64,000 nt of DNA, from assembly GCF_963676815.1 (NCBI RefSeq), contig NZ_OY781365.1:124001-188000 (forward strand), read 5' to 3'. The stretch is from an uncultured Draconibacterium sp. (GTDB taxonomy: Bacteria; Bacteroidota; Bacteroidia; Bacteroidales; Prolixibacteraceae). The position numbers and the translations under genes were made by a program. This document shows, in pieces, positions 1 to 8,680 of the stretch. The notes under the pieces were generated by a model, which was given only the letters and a program-made list of their open reading frames with translations, was not told the origin of the DNA and did no database searches. How positions within the stretch are numbered: the first letter of the stretch is position 1; each line of letters begins with the position of its first letter.

Positions 1-3000
1 GTTTCGCAACTGCGAATAATGCTCGAAATACTGGTTCCCTTTCCAGTTTCGGGCTTCCGAACGCTGATAGCGCAACCAATTATCTTTTAAACCAAACGGA
101 AGCGAATAACCGGCATTTTCTGCCATTAAAAGAAAGTGCCCCACATAATTTGTAGCCCATTTGTTTACATACGACGAACCTGGCCAGTAGCTAAATCCGC
201 CGCTACCCAATTGGTACGACTGCAATTTAACCAGCGCTTTTCGCACATTATCTTCAATCTCCAATTTCTGATCAGCACTTAACGCGGTTAACTGCTCTAA
301 AAACAGCTGTGGAAAAACCGACGAAGTAACCTGCTCAACACATCCGTGTGGATATTGAATCAGGTAATTCAGATGCTTTTCAAGGTTTAGCGGAGGAAAT
401 CCGGAGATCTCAACCCATGCCTCGTTGGTTCCAGGTGTTCCCGGCGACTGCAAATTACAAGTCCAGCTTTCGTTTGCATTTACCAGTTTTGATTCCTGTT
501 TTGTCACCTGCAAATTCGGATTACGCACATCAACTTCCACTTCGTAAGTGGCACGTTCGTTGCCTGATTTTGCTTCAACAACAATTTTTCCAACACCAAT
601 ATCATCTTTTACTTTCAATTTAAAGAAGGTCATTTTTTCACCGGTCTCCTCAAACTGAATTGAATTTTCTTTCTCGCCAACAAGCTCAAACAGCTCGTTT
701 GTTTTTACCGAAACAGAAACATTTTTTACATGATCTTTCATCGCAAAAACATCTACCGGAAGATCGAAAGTTTCCAGTGGCGCCAATTTTCTAGGAACTG
801 TTGCCAATAACATCAAGCCTTTCCGCACCGGCACCGAAATTTCTTCAGCGCCATACGCTCCCTGATTTCCGGCAACTACCATCATTCGAACGGCTCCAAT
901 ATAATTGGGCATTTTAAATTCGTGCTTTTGGGTTTTTCCGGCCTCAAGCGTAAAAGGCCCGGCAAACTTGACAACCGGCTTAAATCGGTTGGCCTCTTTT
1001 TTATCCGTTTCCACCAAACTACCGTCGCCACCAATGGCAAAGGCCTTTTCCAGACGGGCACCATACGCGCCCGCAACATAATCGTACATGTCCCAGGTTT
1101 TAACGCCCAATGCCTCGCGCTGATAAAACGAATAGTGCGGATTTGGCGTTTTGTAATTGGTTAAGCCCAACAAACCCTCATCAACCACCGCCAAAGTGTA
1201 AGTCATTTTCTTGCCGTTTTTCTCCAACACTTCCACCGTGTAATTTGTTTCCGGCTCAATCTCGTTTTTGGTTTTAATTTCCGGCTGAAGGATTGTTTCG
1301 GGATCTTCCACTTTTACAGGTATTATTCCGTAAAGTCGCAAAGGCGCATCGTTTTCTGCATTTCCATAGGCTTGAATCAGGCTCACATTCACATAAAAAT
1401 TGGGTGCCATTTTTTTATTGGCTTTTAGTGTAAACCGTGTCTCTTTATCCGTAGTTTCTACCCAAAACATGTCCAGCACTTCGGTGCCGTTTTCAAGGCT
1501 TACCAGTGCTTTACCTGTTTTTGATGAAGGAATTATCACTTCAACATCATCGCCAACATTGTACTTCTCTTTGTCGGTTCGCACACTAAGCATGGTGGCT
1601 CCCTGCTCCATTCCATCCGAGCGCCAACTTCCCCATTTCGACATGTAAAAAGTTATTCCGGTTGAATGCCCCGATGTATTGTCTTTCACCCACAAAAAGT
1701 AGCGGCCATTGTCTTGCCAGTTGTTGTATTTTACATTTAGTTTTAACTGCGATTTGTGTTTGGCATCGGAAATGTTCCAATTACTAACCGGCTCGTAATA
1801 CCGCCCCGAAACGTAGTGCGCCAGATTTTCAGAACCCGACTCCCACCACCAGCGCCAGTTAATTTTGTATAGCCGCGCCTCCAAATCATCTCCCGAAACC
1901 GGTTTACCGTTTTTATCTACCGTTACAATTTCGGGCAAATAATCGGTATCGGTAGTGTACCAGTTATCGTCTGATTCGGGCATGCGCACCCCAACATACG
2001 ATTGGTAAGGAGAATATTTAGCGCTACTTATCGATGTACTGAAATCGCCGCCACTTTCGAAAACCCGCGAAGTAAACCAGGCATTCAGCATTCCTGGCGC
2101 ATTTTCCAAACCTTCTAAAACGAAAGGAACGTTTGCCTTGCCTTTTTCATCCAGTTTTCCATCAAAAATGGTTTGCTCTTTTTGCGCGTAACTTGTTGCC
2201 GGATCGGTAAACGTATATTTCCGGAAATCGTCAAACGTTGTATTTGTTTTGGCCAACAGAACTTCAACTTTTGCTTTTAACGATTTTGCCGGGCTGCCAT
2301 GCAACCAACTTGCCGTTATTGGTAACACATCGTTACTTTCGTCCAAAACTTTGTCCTCGGGTAAATCCAAATCAATTTTCAGTCGGTTGGGTTTTATGGT
2401 TTCAATTTTTACCCGTTTTGTAAAGCGACTGTTTCCCACCTGCACTTCTGCACGCCAATTACCCGTTGGTGCATCTTTTTGTGTACTCGTTGTTAATCGG
2501 TAAAATCCATTTTCGTTATCGGTAACAACACGTCGTTCTACCTGCTGATTTTTAGGATTAAACAGGCTGAAAATTACCGGATGATTTTCGGGGCGAGCCG
2601 CATTTGTTTCTAAAATAAGATTTAAAAACAGCGTATCGCCGGGACGCCACACATCGCGTTCGCCATAAATAAATCCTTTCATGCCATCGGTAATTTCCTG
2701 GCCGGAAACATTGAAATTACTTACCGACAAAGAAGTTCCGTCGTCAAGCCGCAAATACCCAAATTGATTCCCTTTTTGAGCGATCAGCAAAAATGGTTTT
2801 TTCTTTAAATTCACTTCCGCCAATCCTCGCGAATCGGTTTTTATTGTTTCAATCAACTGATGCTGAAAATTGTAAAGTTTCAGTTCAACATCACTCACAG
2901 CTTCGGTTGTCAACAAATTAGAAACGGCAAACAGCATCCGGTGGTCTTTGCCTTCTTTAGCCACAATTCCCAACTGCGATGCCATGATGTTTTTACTCAC

Positions 3001-4503
3001 AAAACGGTCGTAATTGTAATACGACACATGACAAGGATTATCGCGCTCGCGCCAGTTATAACCCTCAGGATAATAATAGCTGCTATACCAACCGGGTGTA
3101 TCCCAGGTGGTTTTGTAGTCTTCCGCCTGGTTTAAATCCGTTTCTTTCAGCGTTTCGTCCGTTGCATCATCGGGGCAATTGTATAATGAATAAGCTTTTC
3201 GGAAACGCAATTCTACACGATAAATGGCTCCCTGTTCAATTTTGATTAGTTTGGCTAAATCAATTTTAAAGGTGTTCCAGTTGTTATAATTTATCGGATC
3301 TTCAGAATAAAGGTCGACCTTTTTCTCATAAATCAGCCGCCCAACTTGCTTCAAATTTTCGTTTCCGTCGATTTCGTTACTCTGAAAAAACTGGGCAACA
3401 TTATCTTTAAAAATCTGAATAATCCTAACATCAACAGCATTTAAACTAATTGCCTCGAACGGAAATATCATCGATTCACTATTGGGTACAATTACTCCTT
3501 TTCCCAACAAACGCACTTTGGGTTCGGCATTGGTAAATTGCAACAAGAAGTTTTCGCCCGATTTTAGACGTGCGTAATTACTGCTTTTAATTCCTTCGTG
3601 AATGCTAAGATTTACTTCTCCCGAAATCCTTTTATCAATCCATACTTTAACAAGGTTTCCATCCACCTCAAACCTTAAATCACGGCTGTTATCCAGCTCA
3701 ATCAATCCGTTTAAGTCCTGCGTTTTTAACAGCGCATCCGAAAAACGGATATCCACACATTGTTCGGGCTGCTGAACAACACTGGCATCAAGCACTTTAA
3801 AATCGCTTAATGCCGGCACTTCCAGTTCTTTCATTCCCTTGTCGTCCAAACCCAGCGAACTGCCATTCCATTTAACCACCAGTTTCCCTGAATCATCCTG
3901 CAAACGGGCAACACTATCAACTGTAAAAAAGTGTTTTCGCCCTTCGGTGTTATGGCTCCAGGTTACCGGTAATTCATTGTTGTTTAAATTCGCTGTCAGC
4001 ATTTTTTCTACCGACTGTGCTTCAGCCACATCGGCAGTTAAAACATAACCGGTTAACTGCATTTGTTCCGAGCCAACGTCTTCGTAGTTTTTCAGCCCGT
4101 CAACAGTTACCGAAAATGATTGTGCTACCGTTGAAAAACGAAACGGCATTTTCTGCAGATCATTTTTCACCGCCATTACTTTACCAAGCAAAAAACTGGC
4201 TTCGTATGCAGTACCCTGTTTTAATGGCTCTGTTGGCCGAAACTCGAAAATGCGATCGCCAACCTGCACGGCTTTCCCTTTTATGGCCGGTTTAAACTCA
4301 AAAAGCTCTTCTGCCGATCCACAATAATCAACCGGTTTTGTCAGGTACACGGCAATTGTTGTTCTGCTTGAAATCACACCACTGGTAAAAGCCTGCACGA
4401 AATGTGCAAATTCGGTATTCAGCTGAACGTCTGACTTTTTATCTTTTTTACAGGAAACTGCAAGAAGTAACAGAAAAAACAAGGGGAGAATAAACTTTTT
4501 CAC
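1..4503 (-). CDS. Alpha-2-macroglobulin family lipoprotein, partial at C-terminus
   Basis: The reading frame is open without interruption from a GTG start at 4503 to the left window edge (1501 codons shown; the end lies outside). The N-terminus is a lipoprotein signal: K2-K3, a hydrophobic run, then Cys18 in the context AVSC-KK. The thioester motif GCVEQ is present, with Cys1388 and Gln1391 encoded at 331-342. The residues beyond it (QLGSGGFSYWPG, ATNYVGHFLLMAENAGYSLP) are typical of the bacterial A2M thioester domain. Family knowledge: bacterial A2Ms are envelope-anchored protease traps, often paired with penicillin-binding protein 1C. Any partner would lie left of position 1 and cannot be seen. 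The gene is transcribed divergently from the KefF-like gene. Family assignment is firm; physiological role is inferred. Confidence 0.93.
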   Translation of the reverse strand, partial: MKKFILPLFFLLLLAVSCKKDKKSDVQLNTEFAHFVQAFTSGVISSRTTIAVYLTKPVDYCGSAEELFEFKPAIKGKAVQVGDRIFEFRPTEPLKQGTAYEASFLLGKVMAVKNDLQKMPFRFSTVAQSFSVTVDGLKNYEDVGSEQMQLTGYVLTADVAEAQSVEKMLTANLNNNELPVTWSHNTEGRKHFFTVDSVARLQDDSGKLVVKWNGSSLGLDDKGMKELEVPALSDFKVLDASVVQQPEQCVDIRFSDALLKTQDLNGLIELDNSRDLRFEVDGNLVKVWIDKRISGEVNLSIHEGIKSSNYARLKSGENFLLQFTNAEPKVRLLGKGVIVPNSESMIFPFEAISLNAVDVRIIQIFKDNVAQFFQSNEIDGNENLKQVGRLIYEKKVDLYSEDPINYNNWNTFKIDLAKLIKIEQGAIYRVELRFRKAYSLYNCPDDATDETLKETDLNQAEDYKTTWDTPGWYSSYYYPEGYNWRERDNPCHVSYYNYDRFVSKNIMASQLGIVAKEGKDHRMLFAVSNLLTTEAVSDVELKLYNFQHQLIETIKTDSRGLAEVNLKKKPFLLIAQKGNQFGYLRLDDGTSLSVSNFNVSGQEITDGMKGFIYGERDVWRPGDTLFLNLILETNAARPENHPVIFSLFNPKNQQVERRVVTDNENGFYRLTTSTQKDAPTGNWRAEVQVGNSRFTKRVKIETIKPNRLKIDLDLPEDKVLDESNDVLPITASWLHGSPAKSLKAKVEVLLAKTNTTFDDFRKYTFTDPATSYAQKEQTIFDGKLDEKGKANVPFVLEGLENAPGMLNAWFTSRVFESGGDFSTSISSAKYSPYQSYVGVRMPESDDNWYTTDTDYLPEIVTVDKNGKPVSGDDLEARLYKINWRWWWESGSENLAHYVSGRYYEPVSNWNISDAKHKSQLKLNVKYNNWQDNGRYFLWVKDNTSGHSTGITFYMSKWGSWRSDGMEQGATMLSVRTDKEKYNVGDDVEVIIPSSKTGKALVSLENGTEVLDMFWVETTDKETRFTLKANKKMAPNFYVNVSLIQAYGNAENDAPLRLYGIIPVKVEDPETILQPEIKTKNEIEPETNYTVEVLEKNGKKMTYTLAVVDEGLLGLTNYKTPNPHYSFYQREALGVKTWDMYDYVAGAYGARLEKAFAIGGDGSLVETDKKEANRFKPVVKFAGPFTLEAGKTQKHEFKMPNYIGAVRMMVVAGNQGAYGAEEISVPVRKGLMLLATVPRKLAPLETFDLPVDVFAMKDHVKNVSVSVKTNELFELVGEKENSIQFEETGEKMTFFKLKVKDDIGVGKIVVEAKSGNERATYEVEVDVRNPNLQVTKQESKLVNANESWTCNLQSPGTPGTNEAWVEISGFPPLNLEKHLNYLIQYPHGCVEQVTSSVFPQLFLEQLTALSADQKLEIEDNVRKALVKLQSYQLGSGGFSYWPGSSYVNKWATNYVGHFLLMAENAGYSLPFGLKDNWLRYQRSEARNWKGNQYFEHYSQLRN

Positions 4504-4627
4504 TTTTTGGGTTTTATGATTTTACATACGACGATAAAAATAAGAATTTAGTATCCACTTTCAACCTTTAGTTTGTTTATGTTTCATAATTTTATTCACT
4601 AAATTGGGCACGAAACAGATTTACCAA

Positions 4628-5224
4628 ATGAAAAAAATACTGATACTTTTTGCACACCCCGCCTTTCAAAAATCGCGCATCAATAAAACGCTGATGGAAG
4701 CGACAAAAGATATGGAAGGTGTTACCATTAATAATTTGTACGAAAAGTACCCTGATTTTTTTATTGACGTACCGGCTGAACAGAAACTGTTAACCGACCA
4801 TGATATCATCATTTGGCATCATCCGTTTTACTGGTACAGTGCACCGGCTTTAATTAAAGAATGGATGGATTTGGTACTTCAGCACGGTTTTGCCTACGGA
4901 ACACATGGGCGCGCGCTCGAAGGAAAATGGGCTATGTCGTGCATATCAACTGGCGGGAGCAAAGAAGTATATAGCGCAGAAGGCAAAAATCATTTTACCG
5001 TTAATGAATTTTTGGTGCCCTTTAATCAATCGGCAAATTTGTGCAGAATGAAATACCTGCCTCCGTTTGTGGTTCATCGCTCGCACACTTTACAGAGCGA
5101 ACAATTAAAAAAATATGCGAATGATTACCGTGCGGTGATTGAGTTGTTGCGCGACAGCAAAATAAATCCCGAAATTTTAAATTCTACCGAGTACATCAAC
5201 GAAATAATTGAGCAAAATGCATAA
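4628..5224 (+). CDS. KefF-like NAD(P)H-dependent oxidoreductase (flavodoxin fold)
   Basis: The 198-residue product begins MKKILILFAHPAF, the first beta strand and phosphate-binding turn of the NAD(P)H quinone oxidoreductase (NQO/MdaB/KefF) family. It continues with IIWHHPFYWYSAPALIKEWMD and the substrate-loop motif FAYG, both hallmarks of KefF. A TTG at 4604 would add eight residues, but the ATG at 4628 puts the beta strand at the N-terminus as in the family. The stop overlaps the downstream antiporter start by 8 nt, so the two are probably translationally coupled. Known role: KefF is a cytoplasmic ancillary subunit needed for full activity of KefC-type K+ efflux systems and also reduces quinones. 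Assignment here rests on motifs plus the KefC-like neighbour. Confidence 0.88.
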   Translation: MKKILILFAHPAFQKSRINKTLMEATKDMEGVTINNLYEKYPDFFIDVPAEQKLLTDHDIIIWHHPFYWYSAPALIKEWMDLVLQHGFAYGTHGRALEGKWAMSCISTGGSKEVYSAEGKNHFTVNEFLVPFNQSANLCRMKYLPPFVVHRSHTLQSEQLKKYANDYRAVIELLRDSKINPEILNSTEYINEIIEQNA

Positions 5225-7109
5225 CCAGGAATTCTTTTTAAACGCCTTAATTTACCTTGGCGCAGCTGTTGTTTCTGTTCCTATCGCTAAAAAACTGGGA
5301 CTTGGCTCGGTGTTGGGCTATTTGCTGGCAGGAATTATTATTGGCCCGTTTGTATTAAAACTGGTGGGCAACGAAGCCGGCGAAGTAATGCATTTTGCCG
5401 AGTTTGGTGTTGTACTAATGCTATTTATAATTGGATTAGAACTGGAACCAAAACTCTTATGGAAAATGCGGCGCAATATTTTCGGACTAGGTGGTTTACA
5501 GGTTCTTATAACGGCAGGAATAATTACAGGCGTTGCGCTGCTTTTTAATTTCCAGTTAAACCGTGCGGTTGCCATTGGGCTAATTCTTGCGCTTTCATCA
5601 ACAGCAATTGTTTTACAAACCTTAAGCGAAAAAGGGCTAATGCGCAACATTGCAGGCCGCTCAGCCTTTTCGGTATTGCTATTTCAGGATATGGCGGTTA
5701 TTCCAATTCTTGCATTATTGCCCATTATCGCAACACTCGGCACTCCGGCCACACTTTCCGATACATCGATGGAAAGTATTGGCCAGGTAGCTCAGCTACC
5801 CGGTTGGCTGCAACTATTAATCATCATCGGAGCAATTGTAGTTATGGTAATTATTGGTCGTTTTGCTGCCCGCCACATCTTTCGTTTGGTTGCCGAAACC
5901 GGTTTACACGAAGTGTTTGTGGCACTGGCATTGCTTATGGTTATTGGTATAGCATTAGGAATGGATGCCATTGGTCTTTCACCGGCACTCGGTACTTTTA
6001 TTGCCGGAGTTGTTTTGGCCGACAGCGAATACCGTCACGAGCTGGAAACAACGATAGACCCGTTTAAAGGATTATTACTAGGACTGTTTTTTATTTCGGT
6101 TGGTGCAGGTATAAATTTTAACTTATTGATTGAAAATCCCTGGATTATCATAGGATTTGTACTGCTCCTGATTTTTATAAAGTTTGCTGTTTTGTTGATT
6201 TTAGGACGGATCTTCCGGTTAAAAAAAGGTTTCGAGTTTCTTTTTGCGTTTTTGTTGGCGCAAGCCAGCGAATTTGCATTTGTACTCATCTCTTTCTCTA
6301 AACAAAATAAACTGTTCGACGATAAAACATCTGGAATGCTATTGTTGGTAGTAACACTTTCGATGGCTATTTCTCCTTTATTACTCATTTTTAACGACAA
6401 GGCTGTGAGCCCGATTTTAGCCCGTTGGCAAAACAAACTGGAATACGATGAAATTGAAGAAGAAGAAACTCCGGTAATCCTTGCAGGATTTGGCCGCTTC
6501 GGACTTACTGTTGGCAGGATTTTGTTGGCAAACGGATTTAAAGTTACGATTCTTGATAACAACCCATCAAACGTGGAAACACTACGCAAATATGGGTTCA
6601 AACTGTATTTTGGCGATATTACCCGGCCCACTATGCTCGAAAAAGCCGGAATTGAAAAAGCCCGCATGCTTATACTTAGTATGGCTGAACACGAAAATGC
6701 CTTGAAAGTGGCCGAGATTGTGCGCAAAAAGTACCCGCATGTAAAAGTTTTGGCGCGTGCAAAAGACATTTTTCATGTATTTGAATACCTGAATCTAAAC
6801 ATCAATAAAGTTCAGCGCGAAACTTTCCATTCGGCTGCCGAGTTGGGAAATACTGCATTGGTTGAACTGGGCTTTTCGAAATATGAAGCCTACCGTGCTA
6901 CCCGAACTTTCAAACACCACGAAGACCAGGTTACTGAAGAGCTGTACCGCCACTGGCTGGAAGACCAGGGCAAATTCATTCAGGAAACCCGCCGTTTTGA
7001 AGAACAGGTAAAAGAAACCCTGCAAGCCGAAAAGAATTACTCGATACACGAAACTGATTGTGCATGGGATGTGGATTCGTTGAAAAATGAAGCTAAAAAA
7101 GAAGAGTAG
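5217..7109 (+). CDS. Monovalent cation:proton antiporter-2 (KefB/KefC-type) with RCK domain
   Basis: The 630-residue inner-membrane protein has an N-terminal Na+/H+-exchanger (CPA2) domain of about 390 residues rich in transmembrane helices (for example LGSVLGYLLAGIIIGP and LALSSTAIVLQTLSEKG). A cytoplasmic RCK/TrkA-N domain starts near residue 419: VILAGFGRFG, followed by an acidic strand end (TILDNNPSN), the NAD-binding Rossmann signature. A charged tail of roughly 60 residues follows. The ATG at 5217 overlaps the KefF-like stop; a TTG nine bases upstream is less likely. Family role: glutathione- or nucleotide-gated K+ efflux coupled to H+ entry, protecting against electrophiles. Whether this one moves K+ or Na+ cannot be read from the sequence. 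No terminator is evident downstream. Confidence 0.9.
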   Translation: MHNQEFFLNALIYLGAAVVSVPIAKKLGLGSVLGYLLAGIIIGPFVLKLVGNEAGEVMHFAEFGVVLMLFIIGLELEPKLLWKMRRNIFGLGGLQVLITAGIITGVALLFNFQLNRAVAIGLILALSSTAIVLQTLSEKGLMRNIAGRSAFSVLLFQDMAVIPILALLPIIATLGTPATLSDTSMESIGQVAQLPGWLQLLIIIGAIVVMVIIGRFAARHIFRLVAETGLHEVFVALALLMVIGIALGMDAIGLSPALGTFIAGVVLADSEYRHELETTIDPFKGLLLGLFFISVGAGINFNLLIENPWIIIGFVLLLIFIKFAVLLILGRIFRLKKGFEFLFAFLLAQASEFAFVLISFSKQNKLFDDKTSGMLLLVVTLSMAISPLLLIFNDKAVSPILARWQNKLEYDEIEEEETPVILAGFGRFGLTVGRILLANGFKVTILDNNPSNVETLRKYGFKLYFGDITRPTMLEKAGIEKARMLILSMAEHENALKVAEIVRKKYPHVKVLARAKDIFHVFEYLNLNINKVQRETFHSAAELGNTALVELGFSKYEAYRATRTFKHHEDQVTEELYRHWLEDQGKFIQETRRFEEQVKETLQAEKNYSIHETDCAWDVDSLKNEAKKEE

Positions 7110-7208
7110 TTTTGTTGCATTTTTTTGACAAAAAGAATCCACAACTGATAATCAAACTGCACTTTAATAACACAAAATCAAGCATTAAAGACTACTTTAC
7201 AACTTAAA

Positions 7209-7226
7209 TCTGAACTTAAATTCAGA
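7209..7226. promoter_or_regulatory. Near-palindrome upstream of the rnf operon
   Basis: TCTGAA-C-TTAA-A-TTCAGA is an 18-bp dyad with eight of nine pairs matching, in the 277-bp gap between the antiporter gene and the rnf operon. It could be an operator for a homodimeric regulator, but this is position and symmetry only. Confidence 0.3.
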
Positions 7227-7350
7227 ACAAATTTCCGCTCTTTTTCGAACCGATAATTGAAACGTTCGACAAACTAAATTAGACTACTTCTAAATAGAAT
7301 CGTTTTCAGAAAAATTGGTTTTTTGTCATATCCAGATTCAAATTATTATA

Positions 7351-7358
7351 TAGTTTTG
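7351..7358 (+). promoter_or_regulatory. Candidate Bacteroidota -7 box (TAGTTTTG) for the rnf operon
   Basis: It matches TAnnTTTG. A TTTG lies at 7322-7325, but the 25-nt spacing is longer than the usual -33/-7 separation. Transcription would start near 7365, just ahead of the conserved rseC-like frame at 7387. Confidence 0.4.
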
Positions 7359-7386
7359 CCATCTGCAAATAGCAAAATTTACAGCT

Positions 7387-7806
7387 ACGGAATCTACAAT
7401 TCGACATAAAGGATTTGTTAAGGCAATAAAAAACGCCTCGCTTACTGTGAATATTGTAAGCCAGTCGGCCTGCTCAACTTGTCACGCACAGGGCGCCTGT
7501 TCGGTTTCCGATTTCCAGGACAAGGAAATTGAGGTTACCGAATATAAAGGCAACTACAAAATTGGCGACGAGGTCACCATTCTTTTTAAACAATCAAAAG
7601 GTTTTACCGCACTTACCTGGGGTTATGTAGTTCCGTTTTTTGTTGTATTGGGCACCCTGATTATCGCCCTCGAAGTTACCGGCGACGAACTAAAATCGGG
7701 ACTTCTATCCTTATTCATTCTTGTACCATACTATATAACATTATATTTTTTTAGGCATTTATTAAAAAAAGTATTGAAATTCGAACTCGAAGAAAACGCT
7801 GAATAA
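7387..7806 (+). CDS. SoxR-reducing system protein RseC-like, with non-standard start
   Basis: A small membrane protein heads the rnf operon. It has a cysteine cluster (QSACSTCHAQGACSVSD), as in RseC, followed by two adjacent hydrophobic helices (FVVLGTLIIAL and a second run) and a charged C-terminus. The nearest GTG/ATG/TTG in frame is GTG 7447, but it would remove the family-like leader TIRHKGFVKAIKNASLTV, which is encoded in frame from 7396 with no stop until TAG at 7351. The residue order ESTIRHKG suggests initiation at the ACG at 7387, or at a nearby ATT or CTG. I use 7387 and flag it as uncertain; the minimal CDS is 7447-7806. One base separates it from rnfB. Known role: RseC accompanies Rnf/Rsx and is linked to keeping SoxR reduced. 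The Bacteroidota function is unproven. Confidence 0.75.
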   Translation, partial: TESTIRHKGFVKAIKNASLTVNIVSQSACSTCHAQGACSVSDFQDKEIEVTEYKGNYKIGDEVTILFKQSKGFTALTWGYVVPFFVVLGTLIIALEVTGDELKSGLLSLFILVPYYITLYFFRHLLKKVLKFELEENAE

Positions 7807-7807
7807 A

Positions 7808-8674
7808 ATGAGTATCACTGTTGTATATACAATTGTCACATTAGCCGTAATTGGCGCCGCAGCAGCGGTAATCCTATATTTTGTGGCACAGAAATTCAAA
7901 GTTATTGAAGATCCGCGCATCGACGATGTTGACGAAGCATTGCCGGGTGCTAACTGCGGAGGTTGTGGATATGCAGGCTGTAGAGCTTTTGCCGAAGCCT
8001 GTGTAAAAGCGAGTGCATTGGGCGATTTAAACTGTCCGGTTGGCGGAAATGAAACCATGAACAACGTGGCTTCTATCCTGGGGCTTGAGGCCGTTAAAAA
8101 AGATCCGCGTGTGGCTTACATTCGTTGTAACGGCACCTGCGATCATCGTCCCAAAACAAGTAGTTTCGACGGGGCAACAACCTGCGCCATTGCATCATCG
8201 GTTTACAGCGGCGAATCCGGTTGCCAGTTTGGCTGTTTGGGTTACGGCGATTGTTATGATGCCTGCGATTTTGATGCTATTGTAATGCATCCCGAAACCG
8301 GAATTCCGGAAATTATCGACGATAAATGTGTGGCCTGCGGAGCCTGCGTTGATGCTTGTCCGAAAAGCCTGATCGAACTACGCAAAAAGATGCCTAAAAA
8401 CCGCAAAGTAGTGGTATCGTGCCGCAACCAGGATAAAGGCGGCGTAGCACGCAAAGCTTGTAGTGTGGCTTGTATCGGTTGCAGTAAATGTTTCAAAGAA
8501 TGTCCGTTTGATGCCATTACGATGGAAAACAACCTGGCATACATTGATTCTGACAAGTGTAAACTGTGCCGCAAATGTGTGGCCGTTTGCCCAACCGGTG
8601 CCATCATCGAAGAGAACTTTCCTCCACGGAAAGTAAAACCGGTAGAAAAAAAAGAAACTGAACCAGTAAATTAA
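7808..8674 (+). CDS. rnfB: Rnf electron transport complex subunit B (ferredoxin-like)
   Basis: The 288-residue iron-sulfur subunit has an N-terminal membrane anchor (residues 5-28). The Fes motif follows with C50, C53, C58 and C76 (GANCGGCGYAGC). Further cysteine clusters sit at C139/C143/C149/C153, C174/C177/C180/C184, C222/C225/C228/C232 and C251/C254/C257/C261; the last ones are classic CxxCxxCxxxCP ferredoxin motifs. Additional isolated cysteines occur at 107, 111, 126 and 205. Known role: RnfB accepts electrons from reduced ferredoxin and passes them into the complex at the membrane. The protein is of the long, multi-cluster type seen in anaerobes rather than the short E. coli RsxB. It lies in operon order rseC-B-C-D-G-E-A. 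Confidence 0.96.
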   Translation: MSITVVYTIVTLAVIGAAAAVILYFVAQKFKVIEDPRIDDVDEALPGANCGGCGYAGCRAFAEACVKASALGDLNCPVGGNETMNNVASILGLEAVKKDPRVAYIRCNGTCDHRPKTSSFDGATTCAIASSVYSGESGCQFGCLGYGDCYDACDFDAIVMHPETGIPEIIDDKCVACGACVDACPKSLIELRKKMPKNRKVVVSCRNQDKGGVARKACSVACIGCSKCFKECPFDAITMENNLAYIDSDKCKLCRKCVAVCPTGAIIEENFPPRKVKPVEKKETEPVN

Positions 8675-8680
8675 TACAGG

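Noticed and set aside
4604..4627. TTG start for the KefF-like gene
   Set aside because: The extra residues precede the first conserved beta strand and are not family-like; ATG 4628 fits better.
6035..6769. 244-codon minus-strand frame opposite the antiporter gene
   Set aside because: Serine- and isoleucine-rich composition typical of an antisense shadow; the antiporter frame has clear domains.
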